From Toxorhynchites rutilus septentrionalis (taxonomy: Eukaryota > Arthropoda > Insecta > Diptera > Culicidae): DNA of 64,000 bases. The notes below the pieces were generated by a model. That model was not told the DNA's origin. It saw only the letters and a program-made list of their open reading frames with translations, and did no database searches. This document shows, one piece after another, positions 44,940 to 56,712 of this stretch. Location of the stretch: NCBI RefSeq assembly GCF_029784135.1, contig NC_073746.1:290175089-290239088 (forward strand), read 5' to 3'. The translations under genes were made by a program, and so were the position numbers. The first letter of the stretch is position 1; the number at the start of each line of letters is the position of its first letter.

Positions 44940-47900
44940 TTGTGCGAAACCTCGCTTGTGATCAATCTGTGTATTTCACGTTCAGGTAAATAATTTCGCT
45001 TCTGCTTTCTTCCGTCTTCCGTAGTAATATGTGAGAAGAGAAAAAAAATGATTATAGCCGCATATACAAAATTATAAAAGGGTAAAATTGAGTATGGTCA
45101 ATTTCAACTGCAGTTTAAATCACACTTGCACATTTTTGAACAAAAACGTTATATCATGTTCTTGAAAAATTTCTGGCTCCCCTTCCAATGGAAAAGACAA
45201 TTTGAGGTTATGGAAGTGTTCGACAAATAGAATATGTGGTGATGAATAACAGCATCTGAAGATGTATTATTCACATAACATTTTAATGTAACAGAATCCC
45301 GAATGATTGAAGAACTGTTAAAACAATCTATCTGGCGTTGTAAAAAATAGTGACAGTGGAAAATTTGCAGCTGTTATTATAAAGCTTATTTCGAGGATGC
45401 ACTTTTTTAATTCATTTTTTCCAAAATTACAGTGCCAAATGATCATTGATTACACAATATTTCTAATCGCATTTTTCAAAGGTAAGGGTTATGTAAATGT
45501 TATCAATTGGGCAACTTTCTCACGCAAATGTTTTTGAAGATAGTGTTTGGAAAACAACAATTGAAATTGATTTCTAGCTAGAATTCCTCAGACTGTTCAA
45601 CATTTGGAAAGTGTTCAACAATTAGCGAGGTACCCTGTACTCGACAAAAAATAGAGGAACAGAGTGCGAAGTCGGAAATTTCCAGTGATTTTTGACATGC
45701 TGTAACTTCGTGAAAATATCGATGGTATATACATCATTTTATAGCTGCAACTTTCAGGTATTAGAATATTTTCGTACCTATTTTTATCTTGGTGTGTGAA
45801 GGTGATGTTGACAACAATACCGAGAAGAAATAAAGGAAGCATAATAACAATGCTTTTCAAAATCTACTGTAGTTCTGCAAATATCGCAGTAAGATCTAAT
45901 GTTTGCAGGCAAATTTTTAACCCAGTGAATTCCCTAAACAACTATGAACGTTTCATATTGATACGTTTAGCCGTTTTTCTAGCCGATTTTCAAAGTTTGG
46001 AGTAAATTAGAGGCGGATTTAATCACAAATCGTACCATAAGTACAAAATGCTACGCGACTCTCATCATGAACGGTTCGTTTTCATGCGTTTTTGGGTATG
46101 AGGATTGCAAGTGGGTAAAAATCGTGTAATCGTGTGTTTTTATATTAGGGTTAAAGTTTTAGCGGAAATGTAGTAGAAAAAAAATTGTGTTAGGGTCAGA
46201 ACTATGTCATCTAAGTATTCAAATAACATGAAGTAATAATATTCATTCAAATGTTAACAAATGTAGAATTGCTTTCGGTTTGCTAATCTGATAGAGAATA
46301 AATTGCTCCATAAATTCTATTTTTCATCAAGGTAAGGTGGCCACATTTCCATAGATCGATTAAATTTGAGTCGAACAGATTTCAGTATACAAAAGTCGAT
46401 TTCGTTCGAATCGTGGAATCCGATCGGCATTCAGACCAATCGGATTCCGGAATGAGGGTTAGTGTTTCATATTGTTCCCACAAACATGGTTCATGGCCCA
46501 TGCGGTGATCTGAAGCTTTCACCACCTTGTGTTGCAGGTGGAAAATGAAAAGCTGAAAAACTAGAAATGAACGGACATAAAATTTCAATGCAGGCCTGAA
46601 ATCGTATTGTGTGTGACTTCAAACGACTGATGATCAGCAAAACCAATAACAAGCAACTGACAGACATCTAAATCCAACCATGAAACACGACAATGGAAAT
46701 ATTATGGGCTGGCTGTTGGCTGGGGCTGTTTCTCTAAGCTCGAAGTGGGAAATTTGGCCCAACTCAAAAGGTTTATGGCAGCAAAAGGATAGCTCTGCAA
46801 AAAAAAAAGAACGATGCTCTTATGGCAAAATGAGCTTCGCAGTTTTAGTTTTCAAAACAATAATAATAAATAAAGAATAGTGAAAGAAATATAAGTTTTC
46901 CGGATTAAATAGAAAATTGAAAAATTGAAAATTTCATTCCACACCTGCTATGCGGCCGGTGCCTGCGGCCCAGCAATTCAAAAGATACAAAAGTCATGAT
47001 GGGAAAGCCATTTTTGGAAAATAGGGGAAAAATATATTTTCGGACACTCGGTTAACTTGGAAAAATCATAACTCAAAAACGAACGAAACACCTCTCTGAT
47101 TTTTGGATATGTAACGTAAAAAAACTCAGATTTGAAAAAAATTAAAAAATATAGCGCCCTTTATAGTTAACCATGTAAACTATAAAAAACAAATACAATC
47201 TATAATTACGAAAACAAAATCCATTGTTTTCGATAGAGTGATATGATAAACAAAAAGGAAATGATTAAAATATTGATATGTCGAAATTAAAATTTGATAT
47301 GTCGGTCATGTAAATCGGTTCAGTAGTTCAAAAGTTATATTTTATTAAAAAAAAACATTTTTGGAAAAAAATGGGAAAAGGTTGATTTTTCGAACTACCC
47401 TAGTAAAAAAATACGGGTCTAACATTTTGCACTAAGGACAAAACTTAAAATTTTCACCAAAAAAAAAATACACTCTATGGGTTTGGCACGAAATGGCTGA
47501 AAAAAAAGGTATACTATCTTTTCACGTTACGTAATTTGTGCGCGACATAGATGTGAAAAAGCGTTGACGTTTGCAGCAAAACTACTTGTTTCATCCCGGT
47601 TTCGTTAATGAGGACGTCTTGCCCCTAGCTCCACTATACAATTCTCCCTGTTTAATGCAGATTGGAACAGTTCAACCACCCCAAACGTCATTCTCGCATT
47701 AGTAATGAATACTGAATGGGAGAGAGAGGATGAAAACGAACAAAAAAAAGCAATTAAAAATCAATTCGTTGTTCCAGTCTTCCGGTGATACTCGCTCATT
47801 ATTTCTATTCAAATGAGATTAAACCCTCAGAATAAACGGTCTCTACTTGAGTCGCACAGGCAAACCAACTAAAGAACGAAACCTATACAATGGTGAAAGG

Positions 47901-48245
47901 GCGGACACGCCACGCTACCATATCAGGTGCCATAACCACGAATTGCATTAATGCGGTGGGACGAATGAATGTCGTTATGATATTAGGTGTAACTATTTAA
48001 GTTAATTAAATAAATACTTCATTGAAGAAAAGGGATCGATTTTAAGTCACGTTATGTCATCTCTTCTGATGAGTTAGTTGCGTATCGATTGTAAGTAGCT
48101 TTAAGCTGGTGGTGTGATCCTTTTTATTTTTAGATCAGAAATTTTGAATGATTTGTTAATGCTTTATAAATTTGATTATTTGAACAAAACTGAACGTAGC
48201 TAGGTAGAGTAGGGGTCTGGAATAGGGGTTGTTCCATACAATTAG
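44940..48245. other. No recognised gene; one dispersed repeat
   Basis: Bases 45630-45790 (TACTCGACAAAAAATAG-like text, GACATGCTGTAACTTC, TGCAACTTTCAGGTATTAGA) are matched loosely in inverted orientation by 63340-63480, so this is a dispersed repeat. The frames at 46382-46588 and 46680-46880 do not resemble known proteins. The stretch 46930-47500 has several AAAATTTTTG-type repeats typical of degraded MITEs, but no ends can be defined. Confidence 0.35.
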
Positions 48246-48260
48246 TTTCGCAGTAGATTT

Positions 48261-48318
48261 TTTCTTTCTTTCTTTATTAAAGAGATTTTCAGCCGAAGGC
48301 TGGTTCATCTCTGTTATC
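48261..48318 (-). mobile_element. 58-bp LINE 3' tail insertion
   Basis: A perfect 12-bp duplication, CGCAGTAGATTT, occurs at 48249-48260 and 48319-48330. Between the copies, the minus strand reads GATAACAGAGATGAACCAGC, a small hairpin (CAGCC-TTC-GGCTG), AAAATCTCTTTAATAAAG and a simple (AAAG)n tail. A body this short with a duplication and a terminal repeat tail is an extreme 5'-truncated retroposition product. The parent LINE is not in the window. Confidence 0.75.
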
Positions 48319-48363
48319 CGCAGTAGATTTATATACGTAGAAATTTCTAAATTCGAATGAATA

Positions 48364-49647
48364 AAGGGTGTGTCACATCAAATTGCATCACGGAAAAAAC
48401 GCTGTAGAAATTCGCCCAGTAGACCGATCCTTTTGAAAATTTTAGACAGTAAAATAAAAACTATTAAACAACTTTTGGCATTTTCCATTTTTCATACTTC
48501 GAGCCCAAGCCCGTATGCTCGTACCTTCATTTACCCCGTCCATAAGGTTCTGTACAACGTCAGGTTGTAGTTTCTTTGAACAGAAATCCATTTTCTCTTG
48601 AAGTCCGCCTCCGATTTGACAACTTTAGGGTTCTTCCGGAGGGCCTGCTTCATAATCGCCCAATATTTCTCTATTGGGCGAAGCTACGGCGCGTTGGGCG
48701 GGTTCATTTCCTTTGGCACGAAGGTGACCCCGTTGGCTTCGTACCACTCCAACACGTCCTTTGAATAGTGGCACGAAGCGAGATCCGGCCAGAAGATGGT
48801 CGGGCCCTCGTGCTGGTTCAATAGTGGTAGTAAGCGCTTCTGTAGGCACTCCTTAAGGTAAACCTGCCCGTTTACCGTGCCGGTCATCACGAAGGGGGCG
48901 CTCCGCTTTCCGCAAGAGCAGATCGCTTGCCACACCATGTACTTTTTGGCAAACTTGGATTGTTTCTGCTTGCGAATCTCCTCCGGAACGCTGAATTTGT
49001 CCTCTGCGGAGAAGAACAACAGGCCCGGCAGCTCACGAAAGTCCGCTTTGACGTAGGTTTCGTCATCCATTACCAGGCAATGCGGCTTCGTCAGCATTTC
49101 GGTGTACAGCTTCCGGGCTCGCGTCTTCCCCACCATGTTTTGCCTTCCGTCGCGGTTAGGAGCCTTCTGAACCTTGTATGTACGCAGGCCCTCCCGCTGC
49201 TTGGTCCGCTGGACGAATGAACTTGACAAATTCAGCTTATTGGCGACATCCCGGACCGAACTTCTCGGATCACGTCTAAACTGCTTAACTACGCGCTTGT
49301 GATCTTTTTCACTGACGGAGCATCCATTTTTGCCGTTCTTCACCTTCCGGTCGATGGTTAGGTTCTCGAAGTATCGTTTTAGTACTCTGCTGACCGTGGA
49401 TTGGACGATTCCCAGCATCTTACCGATGTCCCGATGTGACAACTCCGAATTCTCGAAATGAGTGCACAGGATTAATTCACGACGCTCTTTTTCGTTCGAC
49501 GACATTTTTCCAAATTAACGAAAAATTGACAGTGAAGCATGGCCAACGTGATCTATACACTCTTATCTGAAAGCTGAAGATATAATTCCTAAAAATTAAA
49601 TTTCTACAGCGTTTTTTCCGTGATGCAATTTGATGTGACACACCCTT
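48364..49647 (-). mobile_element. DD37E Tc1/mariner transposon, copy B
   Basis: It has the same AAGGGTGTGTCACATCAAAT terminal repeats as copy A, flanked by TA (48362-48363 and 49648-49649). At 1284 bp it is 14 bp shorter than copy A because of small indels in the non-coding parts and one in the gene. Orientation is opposite to copy A. The ends look intact, so it could still be mobilised by a transposase made elsewhere, such as that of copy A. Confidence 0.92.
48492..49505 (-). pseudogene. DD37E transposase, broken by nonsense and frameshift
   Basis: The frame is open for 273 codons from ATG 49505 and keeps both helix-turn-helix units and the first two catalytic aspartates. It stops at a TAG (48681-48683) where copy A has GAG in NPPNAP-E-LRPIEKYW, just before the catalytic glutamate. 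A second lesion is a one-base deletion in the run after GTTC (eight A in copy A, AAAGAAA here), which shifts the last ~25 codons. Other differences from copy A are few (for example N-P to N-S, R to H near residues 20-24), so the copies share a fairly recent ancestor. Confidence 0.92.
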
Positions 49648-49699
49648 TACTTTGAATTAAGATTTAAACATACCTAATATGAAAATTTAATAAAACATG

Positions 49700-50760
49700 G
49701 GTGTAGCTAGGATGAGTAGGGTCCGTTTAATATGTTTAAAACTGGTTATCCACAGCGTACTTTTTGCTTCAAGAATCATAAATTTAAATGAAAATATTAA
49801 TTCAATAATCATAAATAATATGATCATTCGAAAAATCATGGACGTAGTATGGAAAAGAAAAAGTTGGGGTAGGAGTGTTGAAATTTTCCACAGAATACAA
49901 TATCACAACCTTTGAATCCACTTGATTAGTCCAAGATGTTTTTTTGGATTCTCAAATGATGTCTAATTAACATCCGCATATGTTACGATATTATCGTGGA
50001 GTAAAATTAATAAATATTGTTTGACAAATAATTATTTTATTAATTATAATTCAATTTATAATTATTTATTATTTATTTTTTTCATGTACATCAGAGTGCT
50101 AATGAAAATCGTCATCTCAAATTTACGAAAAGGACTTCCTGGAAAATGCTTCCCGCAAAAAATACACTTGCAAAATTTCCGCTCAATCGAACTTTATTTA
50201 CTAGTGTCACTAGTGTCGCAAAGATGTGAAAGTTTGAGTTTTTCGAAAACCTTAAAATGTACATTTCATGAGGGAGTACACGATTTCGGAGTTTTGGAAA
50301 AATATAGGTTTATTCCAAATGACTTCAAATTGCATGAAACATCCAGTTCTACTGTCATCTCGTCATCTTTTTTTTTTGTCATCTAGGTCACATTTAATTA
50401 TAGTAAATTTTCTCTAAATCACGTGCAACTAGATTCTCGTTGACTGCCACGTCAGTCACCGGTGACCGGTTCCTTTTCGAACAAAAATACCTTCCAATAT
50501 GATAAGAAACGATGGCCCTAATACGTTTAAAAAAATACGTGTTAACTCCTTCGTCGCCCATAGCGATTCGGTCGAGTTTCTTGCGGGCCCAAATTCAACT
50601 GTCGGTGCGGAGAAATAAGCGGGCAACGATAATAATGAATTCGGGTTCGACTCAGGACTACTTTTCTGTTGAATCCGAATGAAATCAACCGACTGCTTAT
50701 TGAAAAACTTATAAAAATAAGTTTTCAGTTATTTATACAGTGTTGGAAATTATAATAAAA
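49700..50760. repeat. AT-rich, with a partial foldback repeat at 50.1-50.4 kb
   Basis: Bases 50090-50395 share GTGCTAATGAAAATCGTCAT, CGCTCAATCGAACTTTATTT, TAGTGTCGCAAAGATGTG and AAATTGCATGAAAC with the repeats at 39.3-40.1 and 62.1-62.9 kb. It is the left half only. The rest of the stretch shows no gene. GTCACCGGTGAC at 50454-50465 is a perfect 12-bp palindrome. Confidence 0.5.
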
Positions 50761-50762
50761 AA

Positions 50763-53085
50763 CTAGCTGACCAGGCAAACGTTGTTCTGCCAAATAAATG
50801 ATTTCTAGTGAATATTTTGGGTGTTGAATAAAACACACTGATGTATTGTAAGTGTGTTTGAATATTTTAACGATCTTTAAAATAAATCGAATGTGACCGA
50901 TAAAAAAACGAATTAAATGATTTGAACGAAAGGTTATATGATGTTTCTTGGTGTATTTCATTAACGTAACTGACATGTTTGATCTCTTAAAAGTTAAACG
51001 TCAACTGAAAAAAGTAATATAAGTTTGTCGTAAAGTAGAAAAAATGGAATATAAAAAATTAATATGTATTGCTGTCTCCTTGTTAGAAAATACGTGCATG
51101 TGATTTTCAACATGGCTTAGTTTATAACAGCTTGGTCTCGTTCATAAATTGGAAAACAGCGATACGCCAGCTAACTTCAATGGAGCTGATTAATCGGCCT
51201 GTTTGGAATCGCGTTATTTTATCGTTGTCATTCAATCGAGGAGTATTCACATCGGTAATCTAAGTTTGACACAGCCATATTGCTTCCTTTATTCATGGAT
51301 GTTTTCATTACTCTTCACCGATTTGTAGAACTCAATATTCATATATGCATATGAGTGATCGGATTTTACAATTCGATCGAAATCGACTTTTACACTATTA
51401 AATTCGTTCGCCTTGTCGCGAAACAATGGTCAAAATAAGTCATCCATATTTGTAGTTCAATGTATTCTCTATCTGATCGGCATAATTCCGGAAATAATTC
51501 TAAATTCTTGAAATTTGAATGATAATTATTATTCGATTTCGTTTAGATGCTAAATTTCTTTTGAAGGTGTTTGAATGCTAAATTTTGCGTGTTTATTCCA
51601 CCCGAAAAACCATTACTATTTTTGCTTCATAGAAATGGAACATGGAGACCAATGTTGTTTACGTCGAATTGCGTGGCAAGGTTGTCACATTTGCTCAACT
51701 CGATTGGACTTGAGCTTGAACAGAATGCAAAATTGCGCTTTTTCCATTAAACAGAATACAACCAACAATATGTGGGAACGAATACGATCGAACTTCATTT
51801 TGTGTTTGAACACACGCGCAATGTCATGACAATGCATTGCGCTTTGGCCTGGCTATAACTAAAGCTGTGTCGGAGTTGCTCATGATAGTGTCTCGCAAGT
51901 GAATGTATTATTCCTCGCACCGCTTTTGTTGATTGTGTAGTAAGAATTGCAGTCGTTCAATCTCTACCTTCGCGTATATGTTGACCATAAATTGTTGGCA
52001 CAGCTTACGATATCTTGAATTGGCGTTTCTTGACCATGTCAAATCACCATATGATAAACATAAAAATCCTTCGAGCGCGCCCTCTGTTTGTTTCGTCGCA
52101 TGTTCATAAATATTAAATCAAAATGAGAAATGATGTTCATAATGAATTAAGTATCTGTGACGGGGTCTCGTTGGTCTAATGTTTATGCAAGAGATTTTTC
52201 GTTAAAGAAACCCCTCTGACTTGCACTGTAGTCACGCGTATTCTTGAGCTTGCCACTCCAGAATACATTCAAGGCGTATTGTTCGTCATCGAAATCTCAA
52301 CTATTTACTAATAAAAATGACGCAAGTAGTACTACGTTGAGAAGGCAAACCTTGGGAACGTTAGTGCCATTGAAGAAGAACATAGCGAGGGTCGTATGAA
52401 CGGTGTGTGTCAACGATGAATTCCAGATTATTGTTTTTTCTTCGCATTCAATTTCTCGTGTCACCGTGCTATCATGATTCCAGCAGCGCTTGTGCTTTGG
52501 ATCTACACACGTGCACTCCAGCTGATGTTTTATCAGGGTTGATGGCAATAGCGTGATTGTCATTTTGTAATCCGAGCAAATGTGTTTTGAAGAATTTCGA
52601 TAACTCATTGTGCTCATTCAAAAAGGCTTCCAGCTCGTCGGAGATGCTCCCTGCTTTAGATGAATTGATGTTACTTGTGTATTTGTAGATGGATGTTCAA
52701 TAAAGCGGGCGTTACGCCATCAGTCATTGAACAACTTAAATAAATTCGTTCTGTTGAAAAAACGAACAACGGTAAAATTATTAGAATATTTTTGACACAA
52801 AAATAATAAAATCGCAATTAAAAATAGGGAATTGGGGTCAAAATTTAAGGTTATATGTATGGTATGAAGTCAAATTTAAAAAAAAAAATATCCAGATCTT
52901 TTTTTCTGCATAGAGCCACCCTATTCAGTATTAAATGTATGGTTATCGGTATCCTACCGAGATCATATATAGTTTACAACCTACCAAGTATGTTGAGTAT
53001 AATTTCATCAATATCGGTCGAGCCGTTTCGGAGGAGTTCGGTAACAAACACCGTGACACGAGATTTATATATATATAGAAGAAGA
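50763..53085 (-). mobile_element. Helitron with Rep-domain remnant
   Basis: On the minus strand it starts A-TCTTCTTCTATATATATAA and ends GTTTGCCTGGTCAGCTAG-T, with the expected flanking A and T (T at 53086 and A at 50762 on the plus strand). The 5' terminal text, CTCGTGTCACGGTGTTTGTT, differs from the other Helitrons here, so this is a separate family. A relic of the Helitron N-terminal domain lies on the same strand at 52640-52370. At 2.3 kb it lacks the helicase domain. Confidence 0.8.
52370..52640 (-). pseudogene. Helitron Rep/helicase N-terminal domain remnant
   Basis: Read from 52640 downward, one frame gives LEAFLNEHNELSKFFKTHLL and then AIAINPDKTSAGVHV-R. After two stops and frame changes, RRKNNNLEFIVDTHRSYD appears. 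This order (NELxxxFKT, INPDKTPAGVHVRR, RRNxxLxxIxxTHRSYD) is that of the Helitron_like_N domain found before the Rep catalytic motifs. Several stops show it is dead. The Rep HUH motif and the helicase are not visible. The minus-strand orientation agrees with the element's ends. Confidence 0.75.
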
Positions 53086-53120
53086 TGAAATTCAACCGAT
53101 CGTACTTGCTTTATATACTA

Positions 53121-54021
53121 CTAGCTGACCCGGCAAACTTGGTCCCGTCCAAAATTTGTTTTTTGTTATCAATACCTACAAACATTCACGTTTTCTTACT
53201 ATAAGCAAGATCATGGGTCCAATCGCAGAACTGTTCATTGATTAATCTTCTAATCGACCCCGTTGAATTTATCTTTTACTATATAATTCCTAGTATTTCT
53301 AACAAAACTCATCATTATGATATCAGGTTAATTTCAGACACAATTCTCGTTCAAGATTTTTCAACCACTTGCAAATAACATGTTTCTCCGTTACATGGAA
53401 TAAATGTTTTATACTGAAAATAAGAATAGAATAGAATAAAGGCAGCCCTAAATCGGACAATTTCTTCCTCGAGTTCCGCTCTTATCAACACGTTCGGCGA
53501 TACTTTGTTATTGGTATAGATAGAAGAAGATATAGGAGTGCGTTTCATCACATTAAAATCCATTTCCAGTTTCGAACAAAGATCAATTTCGCTAGCGCAA
53601 ACATCAAATGGACTAACAACACGTGTCACTATGTAATTGTAGAACATATGGGAATTTAATTTTCCGAATTTTCCATTTTTCCTTCAGAGTTTTCCGAAAA
53701 TTTTTAATTGCCATGTTTGGTTGGAAAATTTTTGGTTGAAATATGTGTAATATTTTACTGGGATCCCCTCTCCATTCCAGTCTAACCATTATAGAAACAT
53801 TTATTGCGCCCTAAAACCTCAATATGCCGAATTTGGTTTCATTTGCTTGATTAATTCTCGAGTAATGCAGAAATTTGTGTTTCATTTGTATGGCAGCTCC
53901 CCTTAGAGAGGAGGCCCCAAAATCCCTACATACCAATTTTCATGTTGATCGGTTCAGTAGTTTCCGAGTCCATAAGAATCAGACAGACAGACAGAAATCC
54001 ATTTTTATATATATATATAGA
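53121..54021 (-). mobile_element. Non-autonomous Helitron, complete
   Basis: A 901-bp element with both ends: minus-strand A-TCTATATATATATATAAAAA and GTTTGCCGGGTCAGCTAG-T, with A at 53120 and T at 54022 on the plus strand. The 5' side has the CTGTCTGTCTG tract, and a C-rich module occurs once. It has no coding capacity. It starts only 35 bp from the end of the preceding Helitron, so the two lie nearly head to tail. It is the reference copy for the fragments at 7.0-9.8, 9.8-10.7 and 16.2-16.9 kb. Confidence 0.85.
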
Positions 54022-54305
54022 TATCCGATGAGGATGAATAACTACAATATTCTGTTCAATCGACTGCGAAGATTCTGCGAATATATCATACTGAGAACAT
54101 ATGTCACATTTGTGGGAAAATAATCGTCATAAACTATATCACATTTGGCAAATCAGATTTTTCAAATAATTCGTTTTCATCGTTCTTTGCGCTTGGTAGT
54201 TAAAAAGCTAAAAGAAGAAGCAAGTTGCAAGTTTTTTTTTCTGAGAATGAGAATAATAATTGCGCAACGTGGAAAAGCCCCTGTTTATTCAAAAAAAAAA
54301 ACAAT

Positions 54306-55734
54306 GGGGCTGATTCTGATGCGCGAGTGAGAAGTGACAGCTCGCAAAAATTGTCTCACTCAATTCCCGAAAGCGATTGTAGTGAGATTTTTACCTTGAA
54401 TGAACTCTCATGAACACTCACTCAATTCTCGTGGGCGATAGCAGTGGAAAAACATGCAATTTTGTGACTTTTGAATCCTCATTTGTTATCGACTAGTACC
54501 AGCAATGGTAGCCAAAAATAGGATTAGGTATTTCCAAAGGATTTGAACGATCTCTAATCATTCGCCGTTCCAAACGGGCAATTGCTACTCCAGATTCCAA
54601 TATGTAGTCATCATCTACACTGTGAAAATTATCGGACAAAAATAGGTAATTTCGAATGCAATCCAGTTAAACTGTGAATTTTGAAATAATTTATATTTAT
54701 TATTAATATGTAGTCAGTTCAAGTATTTGGTATGCTATTACTAATGACAAGAATATACATCTTCTGCAGCCGCTATAACGCGGTACAAAATTAAAATGTA
54801 AGTTTACAATAGTTGACCCTAACTGATACGAGAAACTCAATTCAGCATACCGTTTCCTTTTTCCAAAAACACAAATCAGACTTTCAAAAATTACGAAAAG
54901 CTACTTAAGTCGTTAAAAATCGTATATGTTTAATCAACTTCCATGTGTGAGGCATCCTCGATGTCAGCCTCTAGTGGAGGAACATCTTCATCAGTAGTTG
55001 CGGCTGGAGTATCATCTGTGATCATAGCTTCGTTCTTATCGATTCCTAGACCCAGCTTGACCATAAGAAAGATGCGAGATGCGTGCACACCTGGCTCATC
55101 CAGTGAGAATCCAGACGATAACAGCGCAGTTTCGGACAGTAGAATTAAAAGATCCATAACAGCTTTATCATTTTTATCGGCTCATTGTCTATGGATAAAA
55201 TTCAGCTTTTAAATTTATTTAAATGCGATACTAAATATATCTTACCTTGAAGGCTTCTATATAAGGCGATTATAAGATTAATGTTCTGTGCAATGTTATA
55301 AAGAATAGTCAACCTTCCACCAAACTTTTAGCGTAATTATTACGGAATTAGCACCGGACACTAAGTCAAAACACGAATTTTTCATCAATAATAATAAGAG
55401 GAAAACATTTATAAAGATGATCGAAATTATTTCCTGTACATATTTGTAACAAGGAATGAATTTTTTTTTAAATAAAAAAATATATATAAAATATATATAT
55501 ACATAAAAAATATATATACATAAAACGCATTGAATGCATGGAGCCTTTGCAAAAAACACAAGCTTTGACATATATTTCAATGAACACTACACCATTTGTC
55601 ATTCATTGGGTATTTTACTCCAAAATGAACCTCTCACGTCAGGGCAATCACCTTCGGCGATACGGTGGCTTGGGTCATGTGACTTTGAGGAGTTCATCAC
55701 TGTCACATTCCATTCGCGCAGGAGAATCAGGCCC
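54306..55734. mobile_element. TIR-bounded unit containing an Hsp90 fragment
   Basis: GGGGCTGATTCTGATGCGCG at 54306 is matched by the reverse complement of GGGCCTGATTCTCCTGCGCG at 55734, and the similarity continues to GTGACAG (about 30 of 38 positions). AAT borders both sides, a possible 3-bp target duplication. The ends resemble the GGGCCTGAT ends of the 40.5-42.5 kb element. Inside are the Hsp90 fragment and AT-rich filler. The terminal match is short and imperfect, so the boundaries need support from other copies. Confidence 0.4.
54930..55190 (-). pseudogene. Hsp90 (Hsp83) C-terminal fragment
   Basis: On the minus strand, about 85 codons read [45 protein letters not shown], then an acidic linker ([16 protein letters not shown]) and HMEVD before TAA. 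This is the C-terminal dimerisation segment and tail of cytosolic Hsp90. The universal MEEVD tail, which binds TPR co-chaperones, has lost one Glu (MEVD). A stop lies directly upstream of ADKNDK, and the rest of the ~720-residue protein is absent. Conserved K and F positions are substituted ([10 protein letters not shown] for VKDLVILLFE). It is a non-functional fragment, either a truncated retrocopy or a piece captured by a transposon. Confidence 0.88.
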
Positions 55735-56519
55735 AATATGTTTATTATGTTTATTTTTTTTGACACACATGTGTTTTTTTTATCCTTAAAATATTCACCA
55801 GACGTAGTAATAGTAAGTCTGAAAGCGTGAAAAGTAGTAACGACGAAATAGTGCGAAGCGTTAGAAGAAAAGTTTTGAGTATTATCTCATCGAGTTCCGA
55901 TTAGCGTATTGAGAAACTATACGCAAGTGAAGACCTGGACGATATGTTAGAAGAACTTACTATAGACGAGATATTGATTTTTCAACAGTACATTTTAAAT
56001 GTGATTTTAATACAAATAAGTATGTTGTACTATTCAAGCCATTTCGTTTGATACCCATATTGATGAATTGAAAAAATGTCCCATTTTGTGATGGCGGTCA
56101 TTTTAAATTTACATTTTTTCATAAATAACTGTGTTCTACTAGTCAAATCTTTCATTTGATACCCGTATTGGTGGGGTTGTGATAAAATATGTAGTCCGCC
56201 ATTTGTAGCGGCCGCCATCTTTGATTTTCAAGAGATTCTATGCATAGTTTTATAACGACAGCAGAGATAAAGGCGTGCTCCAAATTTCAGATCAATCGGT
56301 CAACAGGAAGGAGGTTGAATTTCTATTAATGTGGGACAACCTTGCAGATAAACCTTCGAATATATTTACAGTAGGTAATGCTAAATAAAACCGTTTAAAA
56401 GCATACTATAAAAACTATATTTTTATGTTTTTAATTTTTTGATTATTCTACATAATCCACATTTACATTTAAGTGCCTATTCTATCAAATTCCGTTCAAA
56501 AATCCTATTCAAATTGAAC

Positions 56520-56606
56520 GAGAAAAGTGTCACCCACATCTGAGTGACGGGGCCTCCCAGGAAATACACCCGTCACGCAGATCTGGGTGACGGGACGATC
56601 AAGGTG
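56520..56606 (-). repeat. GTCACCCAGATCTG palindromic repeat at a TTAA site
   Basis: Minus strand: TTAACACCTTGATCGTCCCG followed by CCCGTCACCCAGATCTGCGTGACGGG-type dyads, with two dyads (56528-56552 and 56571-56596) around a GGCCTCCCAGG spacer. The TTAA lies exactly where a transposase-like reading frame is interrupted, so this looks like one end of a piggyBac-type MITE inserted in the pogo-type element. The other end is not found. Confidence 0.5.
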
Positions 56607-56610
56607 TTAA

Positions 56611-56712
56611 CCATGTCAGCTAACTCTCCTTGGCGTCCAAAAAGCTCACGCATGAGCTTTTGCTTGTAGCTGGACTTGACCATTTGAATAATGTTGTGAC
56701 CCATGGGTTATA
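56611..56712 (-). pseudogene. Tigger/pogo transposase relic
   Basis: The minus strand reads (stop)-PMGHNIIQMVKSSYKQKLMR followed by ELFGRQGELADM. In pogo/Tigger transposases this region is LQPMDxNxIxxxKxxYxxxL, carrying the second DDE aspartate. Here Q is a TAA stop and the Asp is Gly, so the copy is dead. It is the only coding trace of the CAGGTCGGACTCGA family in the window and supports its assignment to pogo. Confidence 0.6.

Noticed and set aside
33490..49647. One large inverted duplication explaining both inverted repeat pairs
   Set aside because: The GACGTAG element and the DD37E element occur in the same left-to-right order in both places; a mirror duplication would reverse it, and the flanks do not match. 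Separate insertions explain it better.
54930..55190. Last exon of a real Hsp90 gene
   Set aside because: A stop precedes the homologous part, the MEEVD tail is altered, no upstream exons are seen, and dipteran Hsp83 coding sequence is normally nearly continuous.
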